From NCBI GenBank assembly GCA_948567375.1, contig OX419756.1:55752333-55816332 (forward strand): a stretch of DNA of 64,000 nucleotides, in the 5' to 3' direction. Positions within the stretch are counted from its first letter, which is position 1; each line of letters opens with the position of its first letter. Made by a program: the position numbers and the translations under genes. Under the pieces are notes generated by a model. That model saw only the letters and a program-made list of their open reading frames with translations. It was not told the origin of the DNA and searched no databases. Below, piece by piece: positions 12,947 to 24,851 of the stretch. This stretch comes from Lunularia cruciata. Taxonomy: Eukaryota; Streptophyta; Marchantiopsida; Lunulariales; Lunulariaceae.

Positions 12947-15900
12947 TCAGTTATATTGTAGGTGAGTGGATTTGCAATTTTGAGCACAATTCCACCAACA
13001 CTTGAAAAAATGTACAAGTCCAGTATCCGTTGGATGCGCGATATCTGTCTCCCGTCGCTCCATCACTTTCAAAAACTCCTCGCTGCTAAGATTCCCGTCT
13101 TGGTTCGAGTCAAAAATGTAAAAGATTATCTCCACAACTGCATCGCTCAGTGGTACATGACACACCTGCAAGTCAAACCATCTGTGTTACAAGACCCTTC
13201 GACACATCTACAACACTCGACGATTTCGCTTAATGTCTTCAAACAACCATACTCATTGGGCAAGGACATCCCTTCGACAAGTGTGACAAGCGTCAGAGGC
13301 ATGCTATAAAGAGAACAGAGCTATCTAACCCAAGTGAAAAGCATAGAGCATTTCCCTATCTATCAGTCACAAGAAAGAAGGTCCTTCGAATCTCATTTCG
13401 TGACAAGATACTGGGCAACATGGTTGTGACAAGAGTTCTTCATGATTTCGCGATGAAGCCATGAGCCACTAAGCTAGCTAGATAGATTATTCTAATACGA
13501 TATGAAGTCCACCAACTATGAAGCTTTTAGTATCTACTTTACAATGACCTGTAGGCTCCCCAGATTCCAAGGACAGTTTGTCACATCTTGAAGTCCAGCT
13601 CAGACGGGGCTCTTGTCACACTTGTCGTCACATTCAGGCGGGGTGTTTGATATTAGAACCAACAAAACATACCGTGGCTGCTGCTCTTTGAAAATCTTTC
13701 TTGTTCATATTCCCGTAGCTGACGACAGCTAGTGCCAGGGCAGGTAGCTTCTTGCGAAATTCCGCGAATTGATGAAATTCCTACGTCCAAGTCGAGCAAA
13801 ACGGCATATGGATCAGATGTGGAAAAGCACAATTTCAGAGGTTCTAATTTGAAAACTGGTGTACTTTGAAAATTCATCTGGACACAAGCAAACGTTGTCC
13901 ACCAGATAAAAGAGAGAAGTTGGAACCAGCTCCGGAACACATGTTGCCCAGATTTCTCCTTGATAGATGGAGTTCCAAAAGATAATAAATACCTTATGTG
14001 AAATTCTGATATCTTTGAAGCGAGTATCTTTATTGAGATCATTTGCACGACCTAGATACTCTGTCAAGGCTGTCAAATCTGCCGCTGCAATCATCGAGAG
14101 GCCAAAGTCATGTGCAGAAATGGTCCCCTGGCTCTTCGTGTCATAATGCAAGAATTCCAGTCGAATAATCTGCACACAAAAAGACATGTAACACGATCTC
14201 AGAAATAGTGCATTGGTATAACTCTGCCCTACCTTCCCAAAGTATATTACTATCTGACAACTCTCCTGCCAGAGACCGTGCTTGAGTAGTCAGCTTTAAG
14301 ATCGAAAGTTTGTGAGTTTCATTTCGTACCCGACTCCACCTCACATTCTGGGAAAACCTTGCAGGCGTCCAGCTAACAAATGTCAGAGAAACAGATAGAC
14401 TAAGACGAATAGGGATCAGGAGAAACAAACCTCCTCGTTCAAGTCCTCCAGGAACTTCTTGAAGTCGTCATGACGTAATGACTTACTACCGTCAGATCCA
14501 AAAAAGAGATCTACCAAGCCACCATTTTCAACGGAGTCCGAGACCTTTAAACCAGTGTGAAGACCATTACGTTGAGCTGCACCTTGCCTTGTGTTTCCTC
14601 TCATCCGGTTCATAACCACCTTAAACTCCTCTCGATCAATTTCTCTGCAGGTGGAGCACAAATTAACGAATACTGGCTGGATCAGCCGACTTAATTGTCA
14701 CCTTGCACCTGCGATTTAATGTGGACGGCAGAAAACCACAAAGCAAGAGAGATTCATGGTACTAAATAGAAGATACGTCGGCTGCCTTTATCGATAAAGC
14801 AGGCCACCTTTATCTATAGGTTTGTTCTGATTACATAGATGAGTACCCGTTGCCATCCAGATCAAACATTTTAAAGGCGGTGCTGAAATTCTTCTCTGGA
14901 ATGCTCAAAAGAGTCACCAAAAAAATATACCTGTAAAATCAACCATTTTGTCAGTTCGATACCAAAGCAGATCAAGTTCCAGCTCCAGCTGCAAGTTAGA
15001 CCGAATTCCGATAGCGTTCTACACAGACTCGTTCCCCAAACTCGAATAGATGACGTTACTGGACTATCCACTATGATCATAGAATTTATGTACATCTGCA
15101 TGTTGAGTTTGGCATAAACAAACCCAGTTTTGTACCCACGTCAACATGCAAGACAGGTCTGTAATAATTAGTTCTTGCTATGATGACGTAAATCCCGTTT
15201 AGCTATCAATTACATACGGTAAGAAACATGTGGACAGTATCTACGTACTCGGGAAATGAGATTAAGCCATCGCCATTGGTATCAAACAACATGAAGAACT
15301 TGGATGGCGGACACCGCAACTCCCCAGGATGTCTTTCTCCACGAAGATAACCCCCCCTGACTTGTTCAGAATCAGACGGTGAAAATAGGGGAACAACTGC
15401 ACGCATCAAGTCAGCAGGGGTCATGAATGCCTGCCCCTCCCGAATGACCGATGCAAAGTAAAGAAAAACCTGCACGTCCAGAGAAACTACTTGCTATCAA
15501 AACGGAACAGTACTCTTGAACTTCTTAACTGGAAATTCCAGATATTTTATGTTCTTATAATTGAATGCTACTCTTTCAGATAATAATACCATTTCGTCAC
15601 TGTAACTACTAAAATAAAAAATATGTACAACCAAGGGCCACCACGAGGAGAAACAAGGTAATAGTTGTTGGCCTTTGAGAAAATTATGAACAAACGTAGG
15701 ATCGTATACGTGAACCATTACAGACGTGAACGATTTTATCCTACACGGACTGCGAATCGACTTTGACGATGAAAAGTCCTGACAACAAATTTTCCGGCAT
15801 GGATTTGAATGCCCATACCTTCTCGGGCCGGCTCCTCATCCTGATTCGTCGCTCATAATTGAAAAAGACTTCCCTTCTGTAAGAGTCTGTGAGAGGAAAG

Positions 15901-16860
15901 AACGGCAAGTTAAACCTATTTGGCAGGCTTACAAGTTAGCATATTTTTTTGAATTCCCCTAGCTTCTCCTATGTTTCAAGCTTGGACAGTTCCGTGTCAC
16001 ACGTTCTAGAAGGTAGTCCAATAGAAGAGTGATAGAAGGTAGTCCAGATTAGGAGGCCAAACTAATCGCATGAGCAGGATGTAGATGTATAACCTCATCA
16101 TCAACACTTGTGTATGTTCATAGCGAGGACGACTCAGAAGCCGAGGTGTTCCAAATGATGGATAGGCCTGTAGTCTATACCGACCTACAAAAAAGCTGGG
16201 AATGAAGTTTCGGTTCCTGTCTTTTGAGTAGGTAAACACAGCGACTGGCCCAGGCAGTATATGCAACCGAAGCTGTAAAACCAAACACTTACTGGACCTT
16301 GATCACATGAGTGTTAACTTTGTATATCTTGATCCCGGAAGAAATCTAGACCTTTCTGCTAGAGACTTCTCGCAATTGGGACTGAAGAGCAAGCTATAAG
16401 AATGTGACTTGGAACTATTGAAAATATGCAGACCACCAACGAAGGTGAAGTAGGTGCGACAGGTAACTGCCGCGCGCATAAACTCACCGCCAAGTAAGTA
16501 CCCCTTGCTTCCGGGCCGAATACCCAGATCCTCATTCTCATCAGACGATGCAGTTTGTAGTTCTGATGCATCACAAAATGTAGGATTCTTACGATGTTCT
16601 TGGACGCCGAGAGCTGCCAGACATACACCACCAAACAGTCCTAAAGCCGTCTTCGCGTTCCTTATATCCTCTGCTCCCTCTCTGTCACCAGAAACTGGGA
16701 TAGGTGTCCACCTAAATCTACGATCGACTTCCACATCCACTCGTGATCCAAACGGACTGACAAATGATCTCGAGGCAACCTTGCGTGACGATGACCTCTT
16801 CGAATTATGCAGAAACCGTCGATGGTGCGACTTCAAAGCTACTCCCCCTAACCGAGACAT
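12947..16860 (-). CDS. MICU: Mitochondrial calcium uptake protein (MICU), eight coding exons
   Basis: EF-hand regulator of the mitochondrial calcium uniporter, acting in the intermembrane space. Exons (minus strand, descending): 16860-16488, 15886-15819, 15469-15249, 14930-14847, 14644-14431, 14169-13993, 13780-13673, 13165-12947. All introns are GT-AG and phases agree, giving 487 residues, close to the roughly 500 of Arabidopsis MICU. The N-terminus ([20 protein letters not shown]) is basic and Ser-rich, like a mitochondrial presequence. [16 protein letters not shown] (about 130-147) is a conserved family segment. Canonical 12-residue EF loops lie at about 210-221 ([12 protein letters not shown]), 244-255 (DLDGNGEIDREE) and 434-445 ([12 protein letters not shown]). 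The exon 1 donor (GTGAGT) and exon 2 acceptor were chosen because they give [11 protein letters not shown] in frame; a GTAC donor 14 bases earlier is a weaker alternative. No lesion is seen. Confidence 0.93.
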
Positions 16861-19532
16861 TGCTGGTCTTCCACACTAAATGAATGAATATATTAATTTT
16901 GATAATTCCTGAAAGACTTGAATCCACGCCTCGTACAGCGGTAAAATTCCCCACTGAAATGCGTCTTCCACCAAACAATTTAAACCTCTGTTCACAGAAA
17001 GAGATTCAAAGGCACCTGTGCCAGATTACCGCCATCCAATTTTGAATGTCAGGCGGGAGATTATCATGCAAGTAACGAAACTCGGATTTACTGCCACTAT
17101 TCTGTCCTTGCATTTGTCGATTCAAAGTCACCCTAGGAAGCAATAGCGCAAGACTTCGTTTTGAGTGGGCCCGCTTGGGCTTCTATCCAACAAACATACT
17201 CCAACTTCTCCTCTCTCTCCGCTCGTCAAACCCGAGGAAACAATCATCGCCGCGCAAACAACAACGAGACGACAACAACTTCTGAAATAGAATGGAGCAG
17301 AGGCAAGAAGATTCGTTCAAAACAGAAATCCCAGAGAACCGCCTCTTGACATTCGTTATACTACTCCTCCCTCTCCATTAACCATCTCTTCCGCCCGACA
17401 AACAACTGAATAGCCTTCCTTCACTCCTAAGCAATTCCATTTGGTTCCATTCTATTCCCCGCACCACATCTCCTCACCAGTTTCTTGACGCCTCGCGTCC
17501 TTCGCGAGACCACCCGCCAAAGGTTGCCCCCTTCGACCTCGCAAAACTTCCTCCCCTACAAAGCCACGGCGGCGCAAGATTCAAGAATCACAACCAACAG
17601 GTCACCACCAAACACCAGGGATTCAAGAACCGACACATCGTCCACTCGTTCCAGGATCCAAAGAGTAAGTAAAAGTACTGCTCCTGCTTCGTCTATGCTG
17701 ATTGCAAACTAATGAGGCGCTCGTAACAGGTGATGTGATGTGAAATTTTTTTTGCTGAATCAGATCAACGAGAAGTAATGCTGATGCAGCGAAAGACTGG
17801 GGTCCTCGATGAATGAAGGCCGCCCCGTCATATGGGTCCGGGTCGGCCCCGCCGCGCTTACCTTCCACGACCCAACCCGACCCGCCTCGTCCCGTCCCAT
17901 CCGTCGACCACCATATCCACAACCAGCCCAACTTCCTCTTCCCTTCGCGGTTACTGTAGTCCCGCACGTCGCTCCCGGACGTGCGGGCGACAGCAACCGC
18001 GTTAACCCCATTGCTGGGACAGGTAATCTTCTCCGGCAGCTTTTGAGAGTATTGATTCGCTCAGGGAGGCGAATGGCCAGGAATATTCTAAGATACTTGG
18101 ATTATTCCGAGAACCCGGGAACTTCAGTACAATCCGTTACCTCTCATTGTCCCCGGTTTCGAGAAAATCATCCTGAACACTGATGATTCTCATCGTACTT
18201 GGAACAATCAAATCATCAAACCATGAGTAGACGTAGTCGTCGGATGTTGACCAACCAACCCGTCTGGTCACTACCGAGGCGTCCGAGGTCGTCGAAACGA
18301 TTTCCGGTATCTTGTCATCCCCTGCAGACGTGACACGTTACGATGCTGTAGGAGCCAAACGGATGTCCCGCGGTTCCTGGCAACGCGCATTCATAACCCT
18401 CATCGACTAAAATAGAGCAATTCTATTTCTCTCTCCTTTTCTTTTTCCCCTTTTGGAAGTAGATTCAATATCCTTGCTTAGATCAAGGGCACCTCCATCT
18501 CCCAGTGGATCATATCCTATCCCATTGGATCCAATCGTTGGGATCCTGAGGGAATTAGTTAAACATGGCCTAAAAGTACCAAGAGTAGTAAAACTTATTT
18601 CCTTTATCAGCAATATAGATAGTGTCGTCTCTCTCTCTCTTCCATCGTTCTAGGTAGGAGAAATTTGTGTTAAAGTTTGCGTGATGACAATGTTCGTTCA
18701 GAAGATGGTTCCTAAGATACAAACATCTTGAGATTATGTCTTCGCATTTGTCTAGGTTATACGTGTCCAAAGTGAATGCGATGCTTTCGATGCCTTTTGT
18801 GGAACATTTTCACAAGGTTGAAACCGTTAAGGATAATCTACGAGTAGAGACACACGGTGGCTGAAATATATTCGCTTTGACAAGATATCTATCACCTCAT
18901 AGCTGAACGTCTCCACTGTAAAAGCCACTATAATCGACAAGACGTTTGTCGGGTTCCACATTATACTTCATTGAGATTCTTAGAATTGTAATATATATTA
19001 CACTTGAGGATGGTGGAATCTCTAGAAAGGAAGACTTCAATGCTGACTGGTTTTTCTCATGCTCTTGTATTATATGTTGCCAGGATTTTCTCTCCCGTCA
19101 TATTCTCGCTTTCTAGTTATTGTCGATCGAACGTAAGAACTCAACATATATAGTCAATGACATCTACAGAAACGAAAGACCTAATAATAGTTGACTACAT
19201 ATTCAGTTGAAGATTGATCAGAATACGAATATGAGTGTTGAATAGTCTTCGTAAGGAGAACTGGAGAGCTTTTGGAGCTCTCATTAATATAATGATAATG
19301 TTGAATCAATTTAATTTAATTTTTCCTTGAGTGTAAATAATATTTGACTAGTGATTGATATTCAGTTTGAGAGGGTCTGTGGAATGTCTTATACCTAATA
19401 GAAAGAGCATAACTGAGAAAGCCTTTGTGTGTCAATGGGCTGATTGATGCAGGTTACCCATTTTCGAAGGCGACTCCTTCTGCCAAGAAAGAAAGAGGGT
19501 AATCGAGCCATGAAAACCACTCCCGGGAATAT
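16861..19532. other. Upstream region of MICU and CpG-rich single-copy DNA
   Basis: Contains the presumed MICU promoter. Around 17160-18180 the DNA is GC- and CpG-rich, and several frames are open on both strands, but none has recognisable protein features. A donor-like AGAGTAAGT near 17660 could belong to a spliced 5' leader of an unseen plus-strand transcript. A strong inverted repeat is listed separately. From about 18400 to 19530 I see nothing definable. Confidence 0.5.
17946..18001. repeat. GC-rich inverted repeat (potential hairpin)
   Basis: The arms CCCGCACGTC (17961-17970) and GACGTGCGGG (17978-17987) are perfectly complementary around a 7-base loop. The outer arms CGCGGTT (17946-17952) and AACCGCG (17995-18001) also pair, with a CTGT/ACAG pairing between them. 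The DNA can form an extended stem of about 24 bases with small bulges. The arms contain ACGT cores on both sides, so bZIP binding to a palindrome is another reading. Confidence 0.6.
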
Positions 19533-20149
19533 AATAGGGGGTTTCAGAAATAGTTTTACGAAGCTTCTAAACTTTTCTTATAGATTGTTACGCAGCGTTG
19601 ACTTTTTGGGTATGGTGTGTGACCGGGAGGTAGAAATGGTAATGTTACGGAGTTGGGGCCAAGTTCCTTATTATTAGCACACTCCGTATGAGGTGGTTCG
19701 TAGAGAATAAGGGAGAATGAATTTTCCGTTATCACTCCGTAGTGCATGGATTGCACATTAGTGTTAATTAAGTTTTCATTTAGGGTTAGAGTGAAAGTGA
19801 CGGCCACCAAAAGGAGCATAGGGGGCATCCGGGGAAGTTCAAGAACACTCATGGAAAGGAAATGACGAGCGGCAATTGGGACAAATTTTTTCCGATTGGA
19901 GGAGCATGAGTGGAAAGATGTGAGGGGATGCAAAAATTGACCACTGATGAAGATTAGAGAGACCATAGCAGATATGGAGTGTGAAGATTTGAGTGCGAGC
20001 CCCGTGAGAAAGTTAGAGTGAGGAGTGATTTTGTTTCAAGTGTTACTCTCAATTTCATAATTTAAAAAAATTGAGTATTCATGTGTACCTTTCAACCTCT
20101 TGAGTAATGAAGTGAAATTCTTGAATTTGTTTTCTTATTACAGAATGGA

Positions 20150-20440
20150 ATTGCACATATTGTTTTTTTTGCGCACAGAGATGTCTGTTTGCTGAAATAT
20201 CAACGAAAATTTTTTTTTGCACATAGAGAGATGTCTGTTTGCTCAAATATTACAGTTTTTTTTTTGTGCACAGACATGTCCTTTTGCTGAAATATCACAG
20301 ATTGTTTTTTTTGTGCACAAAAATGTTCGTTTGCTGAAATTTCACAGAGAGAGGGAGATGCCCCTTTGCGGAGAAGAGAGATTCACTTTAGAGAAGCGAG
20401 ATGCCTTTTGCAGAGAAGAGAGATCCACTTCGTGAATAAA
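20150..20440. repeat. Degenerate tandem repeat in the transposase leader
   Basis: Four to five imperfect copies of a roughly 60-base unit built from a T-run, TGTGCACAGA-like and GTTTGCTGAAATATCAC-like segments, followed by two shorter AGAGAAGAGAGAT-containing units. They lie directly upstream of the transposase start codon. Confidence 0.6.
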
Positions 20441-20475
20441 GAGTTTTCAGTGGTGATTAAAAATAGAGTTTTGTC

Positions 20476-21835
20476 ATGCCGAGAGGAAGCACTCGTTTAG
20501 AACTAACCAGAAATATTAGAAAATGTATTCAATGGATGATTCGGTTAGATTTGGAGATATTGCTACCAGGATTAGAAGATGAAGATGAGGAATTAAGAGG
20601 AGATTTAGATATGCTAGAATGTTTGATTAGTGGATGGGAGTATGCACATACTCATCGTTACTTGGAACCCCGTGTTAGTTACCCTCGTAGTAGAGAGTTT
20701 GTGAAGGATTATTTTAGAAATCTAGATATAAGGCCTTTTGCCAACTTACTAGAATAGATGGGGATTCTTTTTCAACATTAGTTGATTTGATTAAGACTCA
20801 CCTGATTTTTGAGTAAAGGTACCGAAGAGAGCAAACACCCGTGTGGATCCAAGTTGCCCTAGCTTTGGATAGATTTGGGCATCACGGCAATGGAGCTTGT
20901 GTTGTGCGGGGTTTAAATATTTGGGGCATTAGTGTTGGTTCAACAATTGCTTTTACTGATAGAGTTATGACAGCCATATTAGATGTGATGAGGAGTCAAG
21001 TTGCTTGGCCCAAACTCGAGGAGAGGAAAAGGATATCCACTATTTTTGCACTTAAAGGTTTTCTCGGTTGTGTTGGTTTGGTAGATGGCACGTTGTTTCC
21101 TCTTGCAGCCCGACCAACTGTGGACGGGGAAATATATTTCAGCCGCAAGGGTTCATATTCTATAAACTGCCAAGTTATTTGTGATGATAAAAGGAGAGTT
21201 ATACATTTCTCCGTAGGTATGGTTTATGTTATTTGTTATTTTTTTATGTATTTTTGCAATGAACTGGTTATCCTGTTTGTTTAATTTACTAAAAGTATGC
21301 TCTTTTTTTATTTGCAAGAATGCCAGGGTCATGTCATGATATGACTTGTTTGAAAAAACCGTCACTATGGAATGATTTGAACCAAAGAGGGAGGTGTTGC
21401 ACTTTTGAGGCAAAGGAGTACCTTTTAGGTGATTCGGGTTATGTACCCATGCATCACCTAGCACCCGCTTTCAAGCAGGCTCGCTTAGAAGACAAGCAAG
21501 AGTTCAATAAACATTTAGCAAAGGCAAGAGTGATAAATGAGCATTGCATAGGAGTATTGAAAGCTAGATGGCATTCTCTTTGTGAGCTAAGAGTGCAACT
21601 GAAAGACAATAGTAGAAATGCTTATTTGTTAAAGTGGGTATCGGTGTTTATTATTTTACATAATTTTTTAATCAGTAGGTCTGACCTTTGGTCAGAGGAC
21701 GATGGTGGATTTATAGAGGAGACTCAAATAGATTCAAAAATGTCATTTCAAGGCATAGAACTTGGTAGAGAAGAAAGTAGCTCAAGGGTGATGCAACATT
21801 GCCTTGATTATAACAATGATGATCTACTTGATTGA
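20476..21835 (+). pseudogene. PIF/Harbinger (HARBI1/ALP1-like) DDE transposase, broken
   Basis: Transposase of H1, with an N-terminal region at 20476-20750, DDE nuclease from 20841 and one apparent intron (about 21218-21319, after HFSVG, splicing to the PGSCHDMTCL exon). Acidic triad candidates: Asp in GLVDGTLFPL (about 21080), Asp in LLGDSGYV (about 21433) and Glu in INEHCIGVLKARW (about 21541), the expected order for the family. Lesions: a frameshift near 20748 (FANLL continuing in another frame as RIDGDSFSTLV), a TAA at about 20817-20819, and a probable single-base loss at the second exon's start where family members read GWPGSCHD. The nuclease half is otherwise well preserved, so inactivation looks recent. 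The ATG at 20476 follows a leader with T-rich 60-base quasi-repeats. Confidence 0.88.
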
Positions 21836-22129
21836 TTTTTATTGAGATTACATATAATAAAATATATATTCTGAGTATTCATCTCATTTCTCATAGTCCC
21901 CCAACTTAGACCAAAAGTAGTTTTCTTAGACCATGAGTGTTTCTGGATGTAATATTATGATAAGAACATCATGTGGATGCAAAAATAATTATATGAATCT
22001 TGATCTATACATTTGTAAGTCCTCTTTGACACAATTACGTGGAAAAAAATGAGCAGAGCTCTCGTACGAGCTGGGTGCAAACTTGAAAATCAATTTAGAG
22101 TGGGGCTCTTGAACGCCTGCTCACAAGCT

Positions 22130-22300
22130 TAAAAAATTAATTGAGAGTGGCACTTGTAGACGCTGGCGGACTCTTGTGGAAGCTCACGGATGCTCGCAGA
22201 TGCTGGCGGACGCTCAGAACTATCCACATATAACATGCACTCACAGGCACTGGTAGGCGCTGTGTGAAGAGGGCGACGCTTGGCTGCGCCGGTTGGCAAC
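22130..22300. repeat. GC-rich degenerate array, first block in H1
   Basis: Short imperfect repeats based on GCTGGCGGACGCTC-like decamers within otherwise AT-rich transposon DNA. Related blocks occur at 23030-23530 and 26380-26830, and in decayed form in H2 (57640-57890 and about 59270-59350). Confidence 0.6.
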
Positions 22301-22398
22301 ATGGAGTGCCGCATGTTGCCGCTCGGGATTTGGGTTCTTCGGGTGTGAAAAATACATTTTAGTATGTTTAGGATTGAGTATTTTCACATCAGCCTGGG

Positions 22399-22408
22399 TT
22401 ATATAAAC
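22399..22408 (+). promoter_or_regulatory. Candidate TATA box of the H1 cargo gene
   Basis: TTATATAAAC lies about 300 bases upstream of the short open frame at 22711, in a stretch that otherwise looks like a promoter and leader. The assignment is inferred from position only. Confidence 0.35.
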
Positions 22409-22710
22409 ATGTGTTCATTTCCTTTCCTGTCATTGGCAAGCTCTATTCTCAAGTGTGTGGGGTGTTTGGAACAGAAAATTGTGAGTTCATACTTAGAAAA
22501 GTGCTAGAGGATCATTTTGCAAGGCAGAGGGTGCTGGAGGGCCATTTGAGAGTCATTTTGTGAGGAAGAGTGTGTGTGTAGGTGAGACATTTTGAGACTA
22601 GGGAGAGGAAGGAGAGAAGCAAGGGTCTCGGCTGGCTGGTAGGCTTGAAACACAACCCGAGAAGTGATTGAGAAGAGTTTTAGAAATTCAAGAGCACATT
22701 CTTTTCTAGC

Positions 22711-22857
22711 ATGGCAGAAATTTGGGGATACAAGAAGATAGTTGATGGGCCCGACATGAGAAATACTCAGGAAGGAGATTGGCTCATTGCATTCCATACC
22801 ATTCAACACCCAACCAATTTTATCAAGTGGTGCTGGCTAGACAAACATCAAGTTTGA
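22711..22857 (+). CDS. Short open frame, possible first exon of the H1 cargo gene
   Basis: An ATG opens a 48-codon frame beginning MAEIWGYKKIVDGPDMRNTQ and containing EGDWLIAFHTIQHPTNF. The amino-acid mix looks like real protein and not chance translation. The frame ends in TGA at 22855. A donor-like CAA|GTTTGA just before the stop could splice in phase to the acceptor-like ACATAG at 23600, giving continuity with the next reading frame. No family was recognised. It may equally be an independent small or upstream frame. Confidence 0.35.
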   Translation: MAEIWGYKKIVDGPDMRNTQEGDWLIAFHTIQHPTNFIKWCWLDKHQV

Positions 22858-23029
22858 ATTGCTGTTTCCGGAATTTGGGAGGTTGATCTTGATGTAATGG
22901 GGCTGAAAATAACTCTTGGACTTCACTATCCAAGGCTAGTGGTACTTTTCAAACATTCTTCATTGTTTTCTTGTCATTCCATCTTGATTTGTTCATTTGA
23001 TTTTTGTAAATTGCATTCAAATCATCAGC

Positions 23030-23530
23030 GCCACCCAGCCTGTCCCGCAATGCCACCAAGTGCCTCCCCATGCCATCCAGCGCCATCCCAAACCCTAAAC
23101 CCCTGCACGCAAGCACCTTCCCCACGCGCCCCTCTACGGCCCCCAGCACCCCCGTGGGGCTGCACAAACTTACTCGTATGAACCCCTATCCCGCAGCGCC
23201 TACCAGCGCCGCTGTGCATCGACAAGCGGCTTCTAGCAGCATCGGCATTCCCTAAACCCCTCGCGCAAGTGTCTTTGTGCATCATCTAGTGCCCCTGTGC
23301 AGACCTTGCACAGTCCCGCAGCGCCATCCAGCAGACCTGCGCCTACGAGCAGTGTCCGTAGGCGCCCCCGCGTGGCCTCAAGCCCCCTCCCGGTGCTCTA
23401 CGGGCGCCACCGGTGGTCGGGAGTGCCACCCCGTGCCACCCAACGGCTCTCGGTGGCACCTAGTGGCTCTCCGCAATTTCTTGGACTATGCACGAGCGCC
23501 ACCTAGCGGCACCCATCGTCACCCCTGAGT
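23030..23530. repeat. GC-rich degenerate array, second block in H1
   Basis: About 500 bases dominated by variants of AGCGCC, ACCAGCGCC and CCCTGC, sharply different from the AT-rich DNA around it. All six frames stay open for long stretches, which creates spurious Pro/Ala/Arg-rich reading frames; I do not read it as coding. If the transcript starting near 22400 is real, the array would lie in its first intron. Confidence 0.7.
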
Positions 23531-24260
23531 CTAAATCCTTGTGATAGTAGTTTGAGCTGAAATTTTTTTGTGGGTTGTGCAGGTCATTCCATGTACATAG
23601 TTTGTGAGTTCATGGAACAAGGTCTCTTGCACAGGTTTGGTAAGAGGTAGGCAATTTCAATTGACTGCAAATATAGTTAGAGATGCACTTGCCATGCCTA
23701 GGAGGAGAACACCAAGACGGAGGACAATTCCTTACATAGCTGTCTCAGACTGGTTTCCACAAAGGGATAGGGTTGCAAAAAGATATCTTGCAAGGCAATG
23801 TGTATATCCTGCATTCAGAGCTTTCTTCCAGTTGATGGGTGCACTAGTTGCACCCAATATTAGGCCCAAGATTGTACATGGGCATTTGGTTCTCAACACC
23901 AAGACCAAGTTGAGGAGATTTGGTGTGGAAGATTATGATTGGAGAGAGTTGGCTTTTAGAGCTATCATTGCGGAGGTGGAGAGTTTGCAAAGCCAAGTGA
24001 TGCGTCCTAAGGGGCGTATGTTCAGAGTCACCTTCCTTGGACAGGTACTCATGCATCTCTTTGTGGAGAGAGGTTTCATTCCATAGGAGGACGTCATGTA
24101 CCTGAGTGATGGAGAGGAGGAGATTATACATGAGGGAGAGCATGGTGATGATCATGAGGATGCAGATAGCTCGGATGAGGACGAGACTACTGATGATGGG
24201 GAGGATGAGGGAGAGGATGAGGATGGTGAGTGATTGAGTTTTTAGGTTTGAGTTTTGTCA

Positions 24261-24309
24261 TATATATATATATATATATATATATTTATTTATATTTATA
24301 TATATATAG
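24261..24309. repeat. TA-rich microsatellite in the cargo-gene intron
   Basis: A (TA)n run of about 25 bases followed by TATTTATTTATATTTATATATATATAG-like sequence. It lies in the predicted intron 24229-24484. Confidence 0.9.
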
Positions 24310-24698
24310 TCATATCTTTGTATGTTGGAAAATATACAAAGTTCTTTTGTATATACCATTACTGGATTTAATAAATGAGTTCATTTAAGAAGCTTGAATT
24401 AAAGAACTTGTGAACTTGTATATTTTTATATTCAAATATGAATTTGTACTTGATGGATAACTAAATGTACCATTTGTGAACAGGTGTTCAACAGATTCGT
24501 GTTGAGACACAGCCCTTACCTTTTGTTGAGATAGCTCCTTTTCACTCTTCTTCCCCTTCATCCCTTCCTCCATTTGTGGAGGGAGTTGGTGACCCCATGC
24601 ATTTTAGAGTACCTTCACCTCCTTCCTGTTCAGTTGACATCACTCGCATTTTAGATGATTGTGTACGAGTGGCTGAGTGTAGAGAGAGAAATCTCCTT

Positions 24699-24851
24699 GA
24701 GCGTGAGAGTAGACTGGAGAGTGTAGAGGAGAGAGAGAGATTAGTGCTTGAGCGTGAGAGTAGATTGGAAAGTGTAGAGGAGAGAGAAAGATTAGTGCTA
24801 GAGCGAGAGAGACTCCTTTGTGAGCGAGAGGATTTACTTGCTACAAAGGAG
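24699..24851 (+). repeat. 51-bp coding tandem repeat (coiled coil)
   Basis: Units start GAGCGTGAGAGTAG at 24699 and 24750, and a partial third starts GAGCGAGAGAG at 24801. The period is 51 bases, so each unit adds 17 residues and the frame is kept. Encoded units are rich in Glu, Arg and Leu. Confidence 0.9.

Noticed and set aside
17809..18183. 124-codon plus-strand frame with Pro/Arg-rich start
   Set aside because: The region is GC-rich and open on both strands; composition follows base content and not protein constraint.
23025..23528. Several overlapping Pro/Ala/Arg-rich open frames
   Set aside because: They are all products of the GC-rich repeat array, open in many frames at once.
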